In this document: piece by piece, positions 36,378-46,337 of the stretch | How positions within the stretch are numbered: the first letter of the stretch is position 1 | Layout: every line of letters starts with the position of its first letter | Assembly (NCBI RefSeq): GCF_900115245.1 | Contig: NZ_FOVT01000001.1 | Span: 124,001-188,000, forward strand | Direction: 5' to 3' | Origin: Mesorhizobium sp. NFR06 | Lineage (GTDB): Bacteria; Pseudomonadota; Alphaproteobacteria; Rhizobiales; Rhizobiaceae | Length of the DNA stretch: 64,000 bases | Notes under the pieces: model-generated | What the model saw: only the letters and a program-made list of their open reading frames with translations | What the model was told of the DNA's origin: nothing | The model's database searches: none | Position numbers and translations under genes: made by a program

Positions 36378-36992
36378 TCAGTCCGACAAATGGTCTTCGA
36401 GCGTCACGCCGGCTTCGCGCATACGCGCGATCATCGTTTCGAGCGAGCCGTTGAGGTCGATGCCGCGGCAGGCATCGAGCCGCACCGTTGTCCTGAAGCC
36501 CAGCTTGACCGCGTCGAGCGCGGAGAAGGCGACGCAGAAATCGGTGGCCAGCCCGACCAGGGTCAAGCTGTCGATGCCTCGCTCGCGCAGATAGCCGGCA
36601 AGGCCCGTCTGTGTCGTATGGTCGTTCTCGAAGAAGGCGGAATAGCTATCGATCGCGGTCCGAAACCCTTTGCGGATCACCAGCTCCGCCTTGGTCCACG
36701 CAAGCCCCGAATGGAAGTCCGAGCCCAGGCTGCCCTGGATGCAGTGGTCCGGCCACAGCGTCTGCGGCCCGTAAGGCATCTCGATCGTCTCGAAGGGCTG
36801 CTTGCCGGGATGGCTGGAGGCGAAGCTCGAATGGCCGGCAGGGTGCCAGTCCTGCGTCAGGATCACATGCTCGCTGCGGCGGATCAGGTCGTTGACCAAA
36901 GGCACGATCTCGTCGCCACCAGTCACCGCAAGCGCGCCGCCGGGGCAAAAATCGTTCTGCAGGTCGATGACGATGAGCGCTTCCTCGGCCAT
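36378..36992 (-). CDS. pncA: Nicotinamidase (pyrazinamidase)
   Basis: A 204-residue cysteine hydrolase that converts nicotinamide to nicotinate. The triad is Asp10 (IVIDLQNDF), the lysine in VIRKGFRT and the cysteine in GLATDFCVAFSALDA. The metal site is DWHPAGHSSFASSHPG and the GPQTLWPDHCIQG stretch is characteristic. ATG 36992 follows AAAGGGAG. It is divergent from the xanthine-dehydrogenase-like operon, and the shared gap holds a palindrome also found at 48492-48505. Its product nicotinate feeds both PncB and, as proposed, the catabolic cluster. Confidence 0.93.
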   Translation of the reverse strand: MAEEALIVIDLQNDFCPGGALAVTGGDEIVPLVNDLIRRSEHVILTQDWHPAGHSSFASSHPGKQPFETIEMPYGPQTLWPDHCIQGSLGSDFHSGLAWTKAELVIRKGFRTAIDSYSAFFENDHTTQTGLAGYLRERGIDSLTLVGLATDFCVAFSALDAVKLGFRTTVRLDACRGIDLNGSLETMIARMREAGVTLEDHLSD

Positions 36993-37155
36993 ATGGCTCC
37001 CTTTCGTTGCGGCTCCAATCATGCCGCTGACGCGACCGGAGGCAGAACCTTGACCAGATGGCCGGTGGCGTCAACCTCTGCCGGCGTAACAAAGCTGTGG
37101 CGGCGCTTGCGGCGTCCCTTCGCGAACCTCCGCTTTGACAATTGCCGTGAACTTG

Positions 37156-37176
37156 ATATCATTTGCATACGAATGA
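37156..37176. promoter_or_regulatory. Operator-like palindrome, site 1 (pncA / hydroxylase divergent promoter)
   Basis: Core ATTTGCATACGAAT at 37161-37174 is a near-perfect dyad centred on GCATAC. The 21 bases from 37156 match 18 of 21 with 48487-48507. It is 64 bases ahead of the hydroxylase FAD-subunit GTG and about 165 from the pncA ATG. The form suits GntR (FadR class) or MarR regulators; a MarR gene lies in the operon. Confidence 0.7.
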
Positions 37177-37239
37177 ATTTGCTTGAGTTCGGAAGCCGGC
37201 AGATTCCCTCGGAAAGGCCCCTTTTCGGGAAGGCAAAGC

Positions 37240-38097
37240 GTGACGCGTTACGCGAAACCCACCACGATCGACGAGGCGCTCGCGCTGCTTGGCGAGGATC
37301 GCTGGCGCATTCTCGCCGGCGGTACGGATTTTTATCCGGCACAGGGCGCGAAACCTTTCCGCGACAACATCCTCGACATCAACGGCCTGGCCGAGCTGCG
37401 CGGCATCGAAGAGACGAGTGAGCATTGGCGGATCGGCGCCCGCACCACCTGGACCGACATTGTCCGCCATCCGCTCCCTGCGGCCTTCGACGCGCTGAAA
37501 GCGGCCGCGCGCGAGGTTGGTTCGGTCCAGATCCAGAACGTGGCCTCGGTGGCCGGTAATCTCTGCAACGCATCGCCCGCCGCCGACGGCGTGCCGGCGC
37601 TTATTGTGCTCGACGCCGATGTCGAATTGCGCTCGGCCAGGGCCAGCCGCCATATGCCGCTCGGTGAATTCATCCTGGGAAACCGCCGCACGGCGTTGCA
37701 GCCAGCTGAGATGGTCACCGCTATTCGTGTTCCGAAGCGATGCGCTGTCGGCACGTCGGCCTTCGTCAAGCTCGGCGCGCGGCGCTATCTCGTCATTTCG
37801 ATCGCCATGGCGGCGGCGCGGCTCGTGGTCGAGAACGGCGTGATCGCCGATGCGGCGATCGCCGTCGGCTCCTGCTCGGCGGTCGCCCGTCGCCTTGCCG
37901 GTGTCGAGGCGGCCTTGCGCGGCCAACCCACTAAGGCTGCGCTTGTCGATGCAGTGCTGTCCGCGCCGATCGACGAACTGTCGCCGATCGCCGATGTGCG
38001 CGGCAGCGCCGAATACCGGCAGGATGCGGCCCGCGAGATCGTCGTCCGCGCGGTGCGCGCCGCCCTCGGCCAGCATGACGACAAGGTGGCGGCATGA
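37240..38097 (+). CDS. Xanthine-dehydrogenase-family FAD-binding subunit
   Basis: A 285-residue flavin subunit of the molybdenum hydroxylase family. FAD-binding landmarks are [13 protein letters not shown] near residue 32 and [23 protein letters not shown]. The GTG at 37240 is chosen because GGGAAGG precedes it; the frame is open upstream but without family residues. It passes electrons from the Fe-S/Mo subunit encoded next (ATGA overlap) to an acceptor. Substrate proposed to be nicotinate from context; true xanthine dehydrogenase is a possible alternative. Confidence 0.88.
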   Translation: MTRYAKPTTIDEALALLGEDRWRILAGGTDFYPAQGAKPFRDNILDINGLAELRGIEETSEHWRIGARTTWTDIVRHPLPAAFDALKAAAREVGSVQIQNVASVAGNLCNASPAADGVPALIVLDADVELRSARASRHMPLGEFILGNRRTALQPAEMVTAIRVPKRCAVGTSAFVKLGARRYLVISIAMAAARLVVENGVIADAAIAVGSCSAVARRLAGVEAALRGQPTKAALVDAVLSAPIDELSPIADVRGSAEYRQDAAREIVVRAVRAALGQHDDKVAA

Positions 38098-40889
38098 ACG
38101 AAGCGCGGCCCCACATCGGCACGGCCCGGCCATCCACGGGCATGGCGCCAGCCGGCATCACCTTCGAGGTCAACGGCGTAAGCGTCAGTGTCTCGGTACC
38201 GCCGGTGCGGCGGCTGTCGCAGGTCTTGCGCGACGAGTTGCGGCTGACCGGCACCAAGGTTGGCTGCGATGCCGGTGACTGCGGCGCCTGCACCGTGCTG
38301 GTCGACGGCAACCCGGTTTGCGCCTGCCTGGTGCCGGCGGCCTCGGCAGCGGGCGCTTCCGTCACGACAGTCGAAGGCCTGGGCAATGGCAGGCTCTCCG
38401 CCCTGCAGGCCTCGTTCCTCGAACATGGCGCCGCGCAATGCGGCATCTGCACGCCCGGCTTGCTGGTCGCGGCAACCGCTCTCCTGGCGCGCAATCCGAC
38501 GCCAAGCGAGGCCGAGACGCAGGATGCGCTGGGCGGCGTGCTCTGCCGCTGCACCGGCTACCGCAAGATCGTCGCAGCGGTGATGGATGCCTCGCACCAC
38601 TTGACTGGCGTCGATCTTCGCCTGCCGGAGAACGGCCGCGCCGTCGGGGCCTCACCGGTTCGCCTCGATGGCGTGCCGAAAGTCACGGGCGATGAGAAAT
38701 TCGGCGGCGATTCCTTCCCGGCCGATGCGCTTTCCGTGCTCGTGGTCCGCTCGCCGCACTATCATGCCCGCTTCAGCTTCGGTGACCTGCAGGCATGGGC
38801 GGACGCGCATCCCGGCATCGCCGGTGTCTTCACCGCTTCCGATATTCCCGGCAAGAACTGCTTCGGCGTCATCGGTCCCTTTGCCGACCAGCCGGCGCTG
38901 GCTGAGAATTTCGCCCGCCTGCGCGGCGAAGCTGTAGCGCTTGTGGCAGGCGAGCGCGAGGCGATCCTCGATCTCGACCTGGCGGATTTCCCGATCACAT
39001 GGACCGAGCTGCCGCATGTGCTGCAGCCGCATGAGGCGAAGGCCGACGGCGCCGCGCTGCTCCACCAGCACCGACCGGCGAACCTGCTCACCTCCGGCTA
39101 TGTCGAACGGGGCGATCCCGATGGCGCGCTTGCCGGCGCGGCCGTCACCGTGTCCGGCGCCATCGAAACCTCTTTTGTCGAACACGCCTATATCGAGCCG
39201 GAAGCCGGCTATGCCTATTTGGACGGCGATACGCTGGTCGTCGTCGCCTGCACCCAGGCGCCCTATATGGATCGCGACGACACGGCCAAGGTGCTCGGCC
39301 TGCCCGTCGACAAGGTGCGCATCGTGCCGACCGCCACCGGCGGCGGCTTCGGCTCCAAGCTCGATGTCTCGCTGCAGCCTCTCGTCGGCCTCGTGGCGAT
39401 GAAGACCGGGCGGCCGGTGGCGCTTGCCTACACGCGCAATGAATCGATGATGTCGACCACCAAGCGCCATCCCGCCGAGATGAAAGCGTCCATTGGCGCG
39501 GATTCTGAAGGTCGCATCACCGGCATGGTTTTTGCCGGCGATTTCAACACCGGCGCCTATGCGAGCTGGGGGCCGACGGTCGCCAACCGCGTGCCCGTGC
39601 ATGCCTCCGGCCCTTACGTCACGCCAAACTATCGGGCAGCCGGCTATGCGATCCACACCAACGGGCCGATCGCCGGCGCCTTCCGCGGCTTCGGCGTGCC
39701 GCAGGCGACCATCATGCAGGAAACGCTTTATGACGAGCTCGCCGGCAAGCTCGGCATGGACCGGCTCGATTTTCGGCTGAACAATTGTCTTCGAAACGGC
39801 TCCGAAACGGTCACCGGACAGCGTCTGGAATCGGGCGTCGGCATCGGCGAATGCCTGGAGCGGCTTCGCCCGCATTGGGCGCGTGCGCTGGCAGACGCCC
39901 AGGCCTTCAATGCCGCAAACACGGCGAGCAAACGCGGCGTCGGCGTCGCCTCCTGCTGGTATGGCTGCGGCAATACCTCGCTGCCCAATCCCTCCACCAT
40001 CAAGGTTGGCATCTCGGCCTCCGGTGACGCTGTCCTGCACCAGGGCGCAGTCGATATCGGCCAGGGCTCCAACACCGTCATCGCGCAGATCTGCGCCGAC
40101 GCGCTCGGCCTGCCGCTGGACAAGTTCAAGCTGAAGAGCGCCGACACCGCCATCACGCCCGATGCCGGTAAAACATCCGCCTCGCGCCAGACCTTTGTCA
40201 CCGGCAAGGCGGCGGAGAAGGCCGGCCGCGCCTTGCGCGAAGAAATCCTGCGCTTCGCCAATGTCTCCGCTCAGGCGACGATCGCGCTCGACGGCGCCAG
40301 CATCTTTATCCAGGAAGGCGACGCGGCGCGCCGCATCGATCTCGCGGCGCTGAAGGCCGACGCCGACGGCCTGGTCTTCGTCGCCGAGGAAACCTACGAC
40401 CCGCCGACGCTGCCGCTCGACGCCAAGGGCCAGGGCAAGCCCTATGCTATCTATGGTTACGGCGCGCAGATCGCCGAGCTCGAGGTCGACCTGAAACTCG
40501 GCACCGTGAGGCTGATCAAGATCACCGCGGCACACGACGTCGGCAAGGCGATCAACCCGGTGCTGGTCGAAGGTCAGATCGAGGGCGGCATCGCGCAAGG
40601 CATCGGCATGGCGCTGATGGAAGAGTATATCCCTGGCCGCACCGAGAACCTGCACGACTATCTCATCCCGACCATCGGCGACGTGCCGCCGATCGAGACC
40701 ATCCTGGTCGAAGTTCCGGATCCGGAAGGACCCTTCGGCGCCAAGGGCCTCGGCGAGCATGTGCTGATCCCGACCGCGCCGGCGATCCTCAACGCCATCC
40801 GTCATGCCACCGGCGTGCTGGTCACCAAGGTGCCGGCGACGCCAAGCCGCATCCTGGCGGCAATCCGCGAGAAGGAGGCGCGCCCATGA
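38094..40889 (+). CDS. Fused Fe-S and molybdopterin subunit of a xanthine-dehydrogenase-like hydroxylase
   Basis: A 931-residue fusion. Residues 25-165 form the 2x[2Fe-2S] subunit: Cys58, Cys63, Cys66 and Cys78 bind the plant-type cluster, and Cys116, Cys119, Cys151 and Cys153 (CGIC, CRC) the second. From about 180 comes the Mo-binding subunit with [10 protein letters not shown] and the catalytic glutamate Glu888 in GAKGLGEHV. Most bacterial enzymes keep these as separate chains. It would hydroxylate an N-heteroaromatic ring using water. No MoCo chaperone (XdhC) gene is adjacent, which argues mildly against classic purine catabolism. Confidence 0.88.
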   Translation: MNEARPHIGTARPSTGMAPAGITFEVNGVSVSVSVPPVRRLSQVLRDELRLTGTKVGCDAGDCGACTVLVDGNPVCACLVPAASAAGASVTTVEGLGNGRLSALQASFLEHGAAQCGICTPGLLVAATALLARNPTPSEAETQDALGGVLCRCTGYRKIVAAVMDASHHLTGVDLRLPENGRAVGASPVRLDGVPKVTGDEKFGGDSFPADALSVLVVRSPHYHARFSFGDLQAWADAHPGIAGVFTASDIPGKNCFGVIGPFADQPALAENFARLRGEAVALVAGEREAILDLDLADFPITWTELPHVLQPHEAKADGAALLHQHRPANLLTSGYVERGDPDGALAGAAVTVSGAIETSFVEHAYIEPEAGYAYLDGDTLVVVACTQAPYMDRDDTAKVLGLPVDKVRIVPTATGGGFGSKLDVSLQPLVGLVAMKTGRPVALAYTRNESMMSTTKRHPAEMKASIGADSEGRITGMVFAGDFNTGAYASWGPTVANRVPVHASGPYVTPNYRAAGYAIHTNGPIAGAFRGFGVPQATIMQETLYDELAGKLGMDRLDFRLNNCLRNGSETVTGQRLESGVGIGECLERLRPHWARALADAQAFNAANTASKRGVGVASCWYGCGNTSLPNPSTIKVGISASGDAVLHQGAVDIGQGSNTVIAQICADALGLPLDKFKLKSADTAITPDAGKTSASRQTFVTGKAAEKAGRALREEILRFANVSAQATIALDGASIFIQEGDAARRIDLAALKADADGLVFVAEETYDPPTLPLDAKGQGKPYAIYGYGAQIAELEVDLKLGTVRLIKITAAHDVGKAINPVLVEGQIEGGIAQGIGMALMEEYIPGRTENLHDYLIPTIGDVPPIETILVEVPDPEGPFGAKGLGEHVLIPTAPAILNAIRHATGVLVTKVPATPSRILAAIREKEARP

Positions 40890-42427
40890 GCGAGCTTGCC
40901 GAACGTTTCGAAACCCACGATCCCGGCGAGAAGCAGGTGGCCGAGAAGATCCGCTGCGATGCCTGCCCGGTGATGTGCTACATCGCCGACGGCCGCACCG
41001 GCGCCTGCGATCGCTACGGCAATGTCGGCGGCCGCATCGTGCGCATGGATCCGCTGACTATCCTCGACCACGCGGCCGAGACCGGCGGCGCGGTCGTGCC
41101 TTTCGTCGCCGAGGGGGAAGCCTGGAATGGCGAACTGGTCAACACCGGCCATCGCTTCGTCACGGCAATAGGCGCCGGCACCACCTATCCCGACTATAAG
41201 CCGGCGCCCTTCATCGTCAGCCAGGAGGTCGAAGGCGTCGATCTCGTCACTGTGGTGACTGAGGGCATCTTCTCCTATTGCGGCGTCAAGGTGAAGATCG
41301 ACACCGACCGCCATATCGGCGACGAGACCTCGACCGTGCGCTCGCAAGGCGAGGCGATCGGCCACGTCACCACGGGTGAGTACGGCTCGCAGATGCTGTC
41401 GCTCGGCGGCGTCCATCACCTGACCGGCGGCTCGAAGGCCGAGGGACGCGCCACCTGCGATGCGCTGCTCAATCTCTGCAACAGGAAGCCCGTCGAGTTG
41501 ACCATCGACGGCGGCGCGACGGTCATCGTCGAGGCCGGCAAGGCGCCGGTCATCGACGGCAAGGTCGAGCACCGCATGCGCGTCGGCTGCGGTTCGGCCA
41601 CCATCGGCATGTTCGCCACGCAATGGCGCGGGCTGGTCGACGAGGTGGTGGTGGTCGACGACCACATCACCGGCGTCGTCTCCGAGCACCAGGCCGGCAA
41701 GGTGCTGGGCTGGGAAGACACCGGCATCAAGATCATCGGCCGCCGCTCGACGCCCGGCCGTTATTTCAAGGTGTCGGAGCCAGGCCTGGGCTGGGGCGGC
41801 ACCACGATCTCCGATCCGCTGTCGATCCTGGGCGACTGGAATGCCAAGAAGGGCGCGCGCCCCGGCCTGTCGCTCATGATGGTGTCGACCACCGGCGAGC
41901 AGTTCGCCTATTACGAGCTCGACGAGCAGCTGAGGCCGGTCGAAAAGCCGTTCCCCGAGCGGCTGCAGAAATCAGTCGGCCTGATCGAGGACAATTGCGA
42001 GCCGGCGCTGTGCACCGTTCTCTTCATCGGCGGGGCCGGCGGCTCGCTGCGCGCCGGCGTCACCGAAAACCCGGTCAACCTGACCCGCTCGGTGCAAGGC
42101 CTGAAGACCTATGTGACGGTCGGCGGCGCGCCGGTCTATGTCTGGCCGGGCGGCGGCATCACGCTGATGGTCGACGTCACCCGCGTGCCGGAAGGCGCCT
42201 TCGGCTATGTGCCGACGCCGGCCTTGGTGGCGCCGATCGAATTCACCATGCGGCGCGACGATTATGTGAGGCTCGGCGGCTACGAGAACGAGATCCGCAG
42301 CGTCGAGAATATCCTTGCCAAGGGCGGAGAATATCTCAATCCGCGCCGCGGCGCCGGCGCACCTGCCGGCAATCCCTGGCCGCCCTTGGCGCAACTGCGC
42401 CGCGACCGTGCCAACGGAGCCGGTTGA
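40886..42427 (+). CDS. 6-hydroxynicotinate reductase-like iron-sulfur protein
   Basis: A 513-residue cytoplasmic protein resembling proteins named 6-hydroxynicotinate reductase (Hnr) in clostridia and rhizobia, which reduce the hydroxylated pyridine ring with reduced ferredoxin. An N-terminal CX2CX3CX9C motif (Cys24, 27, 31, 41) can hold a [4Fe-4S] cluster. Conserved-looking stretches include [21 protein letters not shown] and [20 protein letters not shown]. Overlaps on both sides (ATGA, TGATG) show coupling with the hydroxylase and UPF0280. The name is by family resemblance; activity in this organism is unproven. Confidence 0.72.
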   Translation: MSELAERFETHDPGEKQVAEKIRCDACPVMCYIADGRTGACDRYGNVGGRIVRMDPLTILDHAAETGGAVVPFVAEGEAWNGELVNTGHRFVTAIGAGTTYPDYKPAPFIVSQEVEGVDLVTVVTEGIFSYCGVKVKIDTDRHIGDETSTVRSQGEAIGHVTTGEYGSQMLSLGGVHHLTGGSKAEGRATCDALLNLCNRKPVELTIDGGATVIVEAGKAPVIDGKVEHRMRVGCGSATIGMFATQWRGLVDEVVVVDDHITGVVSEHQAGKVLGWEDTGIKIIGRRSTPGRYFKVSEPGLGWGGTTISDPLSILGDWNAKKGARPGLSLMMVSTTGEQFAYYELDEQLRPVEKPFPERLQKSVGLIEDNCEPALCTVLFIGGAGGSLRAGVTENPVNLTRSVQGLKTYVTVGGAPVYVWPGGGITLMVDVTRVPEGAFGYVPTPALVAPIEFTMRRDDYVRLGGYENEIRSVENILAKGGEYLNPRRGAGAPAGNPWPPLAQLRRDRANGAG

Positions 42428-43308
42428 TGCAGGGCCCGCAGGCGCACTGGCTTGCCGACGGCAGGCGGCTTCATCTCAACCACGGGCCGATCGACTTGAT
42501 CGTCGAGACCTTTGGTGCCGCGGATGAACGCCGCGCCGCCTACGCGCAGGCCGTGGCGCGCTTCCAGACGATCCTGACCGAGCTGGTCGAGGAACTCCCT
42601 GAGTTGCGCCGTCCGGCGTCCTTGGAGCCACGCGCTTTCGCCGGGCCGACGGCGCGGCGCATGGAGGCAGCGGTTGCGCCGCTGGCGGAAAGATTTATCA
42701 CCCCGATGGCCGCCGTTGCCGGTTCCGTAGCCGATGAAGTTTTGGCGGCAACGCTCGCCGGCCGCCGGCTCGACCGCGCCTATGTCAACAATGGCGGCGA
42801 CAGCGCCATCCATCTTTGCAACGGCGAGTCGATGACATTGGCGATTGCCGGCACCGGGCATGGCATGGCCGACCGCATCACCATACGCGCCGGGGACGGC
42901 GTGCGCGGTATTGCCACCAGCGGCTGGCGCGGCCGGTCGTTTTCCCTGGGGGTCGCCGACGCCGTTACCGTTCTCGCGCGCAATGGTGCCGAAGCTGATG
43001 CGGCGGCGACGCTTATCGCCAACGCGGTCGATCTGCCCGGTAACCCCGCCATCGGGCGCGTCCCCGCGCGCGATCTGGCGCCCGACAGCGATCTCGGCCA
43101 GATGCTGGTGACGCAGAGCGTCGGCGCGCTCGCGCCCGGCGAAGTGGCGCGGGCGTTGGACAACGGTCTTGCGGTCGCCGAAGATTTTCGCCGGCGCGGC
43201 CTGATTGCCGCATCGGCGCTGTTCCTTGCGGGTCAGTCCCGCATCAGTGGTTCCGTGGCGCTGGCCGCGCCCAACAAGCATGCACAGGAGGAATTTGCCC
43301 ATGCCTGA
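42427..43308 (+). CDS. UPF0280-family protein (ApbE-like fold)
   Basis: A 293-residue protein of the UPF0280 family, considered related to ApbE flavin transferases. Landmarks are PMAAVAGSVADEVLAA, RAYVNNGGDSAIHL and GIATSGWRGRSFSLGVADAVTV, matching the NGGD/TSG pattern of ApbE proteins. ApbE attaches FMN covalently to target proteins. The gene overlaps the reductase stop (TGATG) and the AA_synth start by eight bases. A role in flavinylating or maturing the neighbouring reductase is a hypothesis from context. Confidence 0.78.
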   Translation: MQGPQAHWLADGRRLHLNHGPIDLIVETFGAADERRAAYAQAVARFQTILTELVEELPELRRPASLEPRAFAGPTARRMEAAVAPLAERFITPMAAVAGSVADEVLAATLAGRRLDRAYVNNGGDSAIHLCNGESMTLAIAGTGHGMADRITIRAGDGVRGIATSGWRGRSFSLGVADAVTVLARNGAEADAAATLIANAVDLPGNPAIGRVPARDLAPDSDLGQMLVTQSVGALAPGEVARALDNGLAVAEDFRRRGLIAASALFLAGQSRISGSVALAAPNKHAQEEFAHA

Positions 43309-43885
43309 CTTTCCGATTCGCAAGGTCGCGGTCCTGACCGAGGAAATTTTCCACGAGGGCGGGCCGGTGGCCAAAGAGCCGCGCCTGCGCGCCGCCGCCA
43401 TGGCCCTGGTCGGGAACCCGTTCGCCGGCCGCTATGTCGAGGACCTGCAGGGCGCCATGGAGGATCTGAAGCCCCTTGGCCTGTTGCTGTCCGACAGGCT
43501 GATTGCAGCGCTCGGCGGTGACGTGAAGAAAATCGATGGCTACGGCAAGGGTGCCATCGTCGGTTCCGCCGGCGAGCTGGAGCATGGCGCGCTGTGGCAC
43601 GTTCCCGGCGGCTACGCCATGCGCGAGCGGCTGGGCGACGCCAAGGCGATCGTGCCGTCGGCAAAAAAGGTCGGCGCCTTCGGCGCGCGGCTCGACGTGC
43701 CGCTGGGCCACATCAACGCCGCCTATGTGCGCAGCCATTTCGACGCCATGGAAATCGGCATCAGCGACGGCCCGCGTCCCGACGAGATCCTGTTCTGCCT
43801 CGCCATGACCTGCGGTCCACGCGTCCACAACCGCATGGGCGGCCTCGCGGCCGAAGACATCAGGGCATGGGATGGGTTGCGATGA
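43301..43885 (+). CDS. AA_synth-family (DUF1185) protein
   Basis: A 194-residue protein of the so-called amino acid synthesis family, whose real function is unknown. Visible features are IRKVAVLTEEIFHEGGPV at the start, VGNPFAGRYVEDL, and YGKGAIVGSAGELEHGALWH. ATG 43301 is preceded by CAGGAGGAA. It overlaps UPF0280 by eight bases and MarR by four. Its tight coupling to the reductase-like gene suggests a step in the same pathway, possibly acting on the ring or its open-chain product. Confidence 0.8.
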   Translation: MPDFPIRKVAVLTEEIFHEGGPVAKEPRLRAAAMALVGNPFAGRYVEDLQGAMEDLKPLGLLLSDRLIAALGGDVKKIDGYGKGAIVGSAGELEHGALWHVPGGYAMRERLGDAKAIVPSAKKVGAFGARLDVPLGHINAAYVRSHFDAMEIGISDGPRPDEILFCLAMTCGPRVHNRMGGLAAEDIRAWDGLR

Positions 43886-44343
43886 GCGGCGAGGACAATC
43901 TGCTGCGGCTGGTCGAGGCCGAAGAGGGTGAGGAGAACGACTATCATCTGCAAGACCAGGTCGGCTTCATCCTGCGCAAGGCCCATCAGCGCCACGTCGC
44001 GATCTTCGCTGCCCACATTGCCGACCTGACGCCGCCGCAATTCGCCGCCCTGGCCAAGCTCTACGACATCGGCGAGACCTCGCAGAACCAGCTCGGCACG
44101 CTGATCGCCATGGATGCAGCCACAGTGAAGGGCGTCATCGATCGCTTGAAGGCGCGCGGGCTGGTCGAGCTCTCCAAGCACGAGATCGACAAAAGGCGAT
44201 TGCTGGTCAACCTGACGCCCGAGGGCCGCGAGGCGATCGAACGGCTGATCCCGCTCGCCCGCACCATCACCGAGGAAACGCTGGCGCCGCTGACGGCCAA
44301 GGAAGCCGCGACCTTCCTGCGGCTGCTGGCGAAGCTGGCTTAG
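43882..44343 (+). CDS. MarR-family transcriptional regulator
   Basis: A 153-residue winged-helix regulator. The HTH region LTPPQFAALAKLYDIGETSQ to MDAATVKGVIDRLKARGLVE is followed by the wing (DKRRLLVNLTPEG), the usual MarR layout. It is the last gene of the hydroxylase/reductase operon (ATGA overlap). MarR proteins often sense aromatic ligands and repress their own catabolic operons. It is the best local candidate to bind the palindromes at 37156 and 48487. Confidence 0.9.
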   Translation: MSGEDNLLRLVEAEEGEENDYHLQDQVGFILRKAHQRHVAIFAAHIADLTPPQFAALAKLYDIGETSQNQLGTLIAMDAATVKGVIDRLKARGLVELSKHEIDKRRLLVNLTPEGREAIERLIPLARTITEETLAPLTAKEAATFLRLLAKLA

Positions 44344-44377
44344 TTCCAGGTGGCCCGATTGGCCGAGCCCTTCAACT

Positions 44378-44590
44378 TCGTCATTCCAGGGCGGAGCAGG
44401 AGCGGAGCTCCGTCGCGAAGACCTGGAATCCATTCCGTTACCTCAGCCGAAGAAAGCAGCGGAGCAGAATTCTGCACCGTGAGCGGCGCTCCTGCGTAAC
44501 GGCATGGATTCTATGGTCTGCGCGCGTCGCTTGGCTCCTTGCTACGCCATAGAATGACGACGCGATGCGCGTTGCGGCCAATCTCCAAAC
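44378..44590. repeat. Family C intergenic repeat, copy 1 (convergent junction)
   Basis: Shares with 49518-49707 the pattern TCATTC(C/T)AGGGCGGAGCA, a central GAATTCTGCACCG-like stretch, GGCATGGAT and a final CGGCCAATCTCCAA. It includes a long dyad ATTCTATGG (44508-44516)/CCATAGAAT (44547-44555). It fills the gap between the convergent MarR and hyuB genes, with no gene inside. Confidence 0.75.
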
Positions 44591-44631
44591 CGCCGGATCC
44601 GGCGGCGCAAGCATGATCGCCAGCGCGTCGC

Positions 44632-46335
44632 CTACAATTCCACCCCGAACATCTCCCTCGCCTGCTCGACAGTGTAGTAGCCGAGCCTGACATCCTCGGC
44701 GACCTGCCTCGGATCGCGCTCGCGCGGGTCGCCGTAGCCACCGCCGCCGGGCGTGCCGACGCGCACGCGGTCGCCGGCCTTGAGCGCGATGTCCTGCTCT
44801 TTCGAAAGATGCGGCGGTACGTGCGCTTCGCCGCCCCGGAACACGGTCACGCTGTTCGGCGCGCCGTCCTTGCCGCCAAGCGCGCCCTGCGGACCGAAGC
44901 GGCCGTGATCCATGACGAAGGACGCGCGGGCTTCACCGCGCAAGATCTCCACCTCATAGGCGAGCCCGAAACCGCCGCGATGCCTGCCGGCGCCGCCGGA
45001 GCCTTCGCGCAGCGCATAATGCCGGTAGAGGACCGGAAATGCCTGCTCCATGATCTCGACCGGCGGCGACTTCGAAATGCCGATGGTCGAGCAGCCGTTG
45101 CTCAGGCCGTCATGGCCGGCATTGCCACCGTAGCCGCCGCCGGAAATCTGGTACATGACATAGTCGCGACCGCGCGCCGGATCGTTACCGCCGAGCGCGA
45201 AATTGCCGCTGGAGCCGGCGGGCGCCGCGGTGACCTTTTCCGGCAAAGCCTGCACCATCGCGGCAAAGACGGCTTCGGCGATGCGCTGCGAAACCTCCGC
45301 CGCGCAGCCCGACACCGGGCGCGGATATTTCGCGTCGAGGAAGGTGCCTTCCGGCCGCTTGACGTTCAGCGGCTCGAAGGCACCGGCGCTGATCGGCACC
45401 TCCGGAAAAATATGGCGCATGGCCAGATACACCGACGACAATGTCGTTGCCAGCACGCTGTTCATCGGCCCGGCGCAGGGTTTTGACGAGCCTGCAAAAT
45501 CGAAGGTTAGCGCGTCGCCCTGCTTCTCGACGGCGAGATTGATGGTCAGCGGTTCGTTCACCACCCCGTCGGAATCGACGAAAGCCTGCGAACGATAGAC
45601 CCCGTCCGGGATCACGGCGATCGAGGCGCGCATCTGCTCGGCGGCGCGGCGGCGCAGCTCTGCGATCGCCTCGACGACGGTTTCGTCCCCGTAACGATCG
45701 AGGATTTCATTGAGCCTGTCCTGACCGATCAAGAGCGCCGCGGCCTGCGCGCGGATATCGCCGATGCGCTGGTCGGCAACGCGGATGTTCGAGCAGATGA
45801 TGGCGTAGATTTCGGGATCGAGCACGCCCCTCTTGAACAGCTTCACCGGCGGCAGCCGCAAGCCTTCCTGTTCGACGGCGGTGGCGGAAGCGGAGAACCC
45901 GCCCGGCACCGAGCCGCCTATGTCGGGCCAGTGGCCGGTGTTGGAAAGCCAGCAGAAGATCTTGCCGCCCCGATAGACCGGCATGACGAAGCGCACATCC
46001 ATCAGATGCGTGCCACCGAGATAGGGATCGTTGACGATGTAGATGTCGCCGGGTTCCGGGGCCAGGCAGCGACCATCGGCGATCATCTCGATCACCGTCC
46101 TGGTCGAATATTGCATGACGCCGACGAATACCGGCAGGCCCTGGCTGCCTTGCGCGATCAGCGAGCCGTCGACCGCCGAATAGATGCCGTCCGAGCGGTC
46201 ATTGGCCTCGGCGATGACGGGCGAGAAGGCCGCGCGGGAAAACGTCAAATCCATCTCGTCGCAGACCTGCTGCAAGGCAGCCTGCAGCACAGAAAGCGTG
46301 ATCGTGTCGAGTTTTGCCCCTTTTAACGCTGGCAT
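44632..46335 (-). CDS. hyuB: Hydantoinase B / 5-oxoprolinase-type subunit
   Basis: A 567-residue HyuB protein. Landmarks are TFSRAAFSPVIAEANDRSDG near the start, GDIYIVNDPYLGGTHLMDV and the C-terminal GGGGYGDPRERDP. With HyuA it forms an ATP-dependent hydrolase that opens cyclic amides such as hydantoins or 5-oxoproline. ATG 46335 is preferred (GAGG eight bases ahead) over a TTG at 46341 that overlaps the hyuA stop. Its position next to the ring-reducing cluster suggests it may open the lactam produced there. Confidence 0.9.
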   Translation of the reverse strand: MPALKGAKLDTITLSVLQAALQQVCDEMDLTFSRAAFSPVIAEANDRSDGIYSAVDGSLIAQGSQGLPVFVGVMQYSTRTVIEMIADGRCLAPEPGDIYIVNDPYLGGTHLMDVRFVMPVYRGGKIFCWLSNTGHWPDIGGSVPGGFSASATAVEQEGLRLPPVKLFKRGVLDPEIYAIICSNIRVADQRIGDIRAQAAALLIGQDRLNEILDRYGDETVVEAIAELRRRAAEQMRASIAVIPDGVYRSQAFVDSDGVVNEPLTINLAVEKQGDALTFDFAGSSKPCAGPMNSVLATTLSSVYLAMRHIFPEVPISAGAFEPLNVKRPEGTFLDAKYPRPVSGCAAEVSQRIAEAVFAAMVQALPEKVTAAPAGSSGNFALGGNDPARGRDYVMYQISGGGYGGNAGHDGLSNGCSTIGISKSPPVEIMEQAFPVLYRHYALREGSGGAGRHRGGFGLAYEVEILRGEARASFVMDHGRFGPQGALGGKDGAPNSVTVFRGGEAHVPPHLSKEQDIALKAGDRVRVGTPGGGGYGDPRERDPRQVAEDVRLGYYTVEQAREMFGVEL

Positions 46336-46337
46336 TG

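Noticed and set aside
38652..40805. Open frame of about 700 codons antisense to the molybdenum hydroxylase gene
   Set aside because: No recognisable domain and the opposite strand has an unambiguous gene; typical GC-rich shadow frame.
37240..40889. Simple assignment of the hydroxylase as purine xanthine dehydrogenase (xdhAB)
   Set aside because: The subunit fusion, missing xdhC, and linkage to pncA and the reductase-like gene make another N-heterocycle more likely, though purine activity is not excluded.
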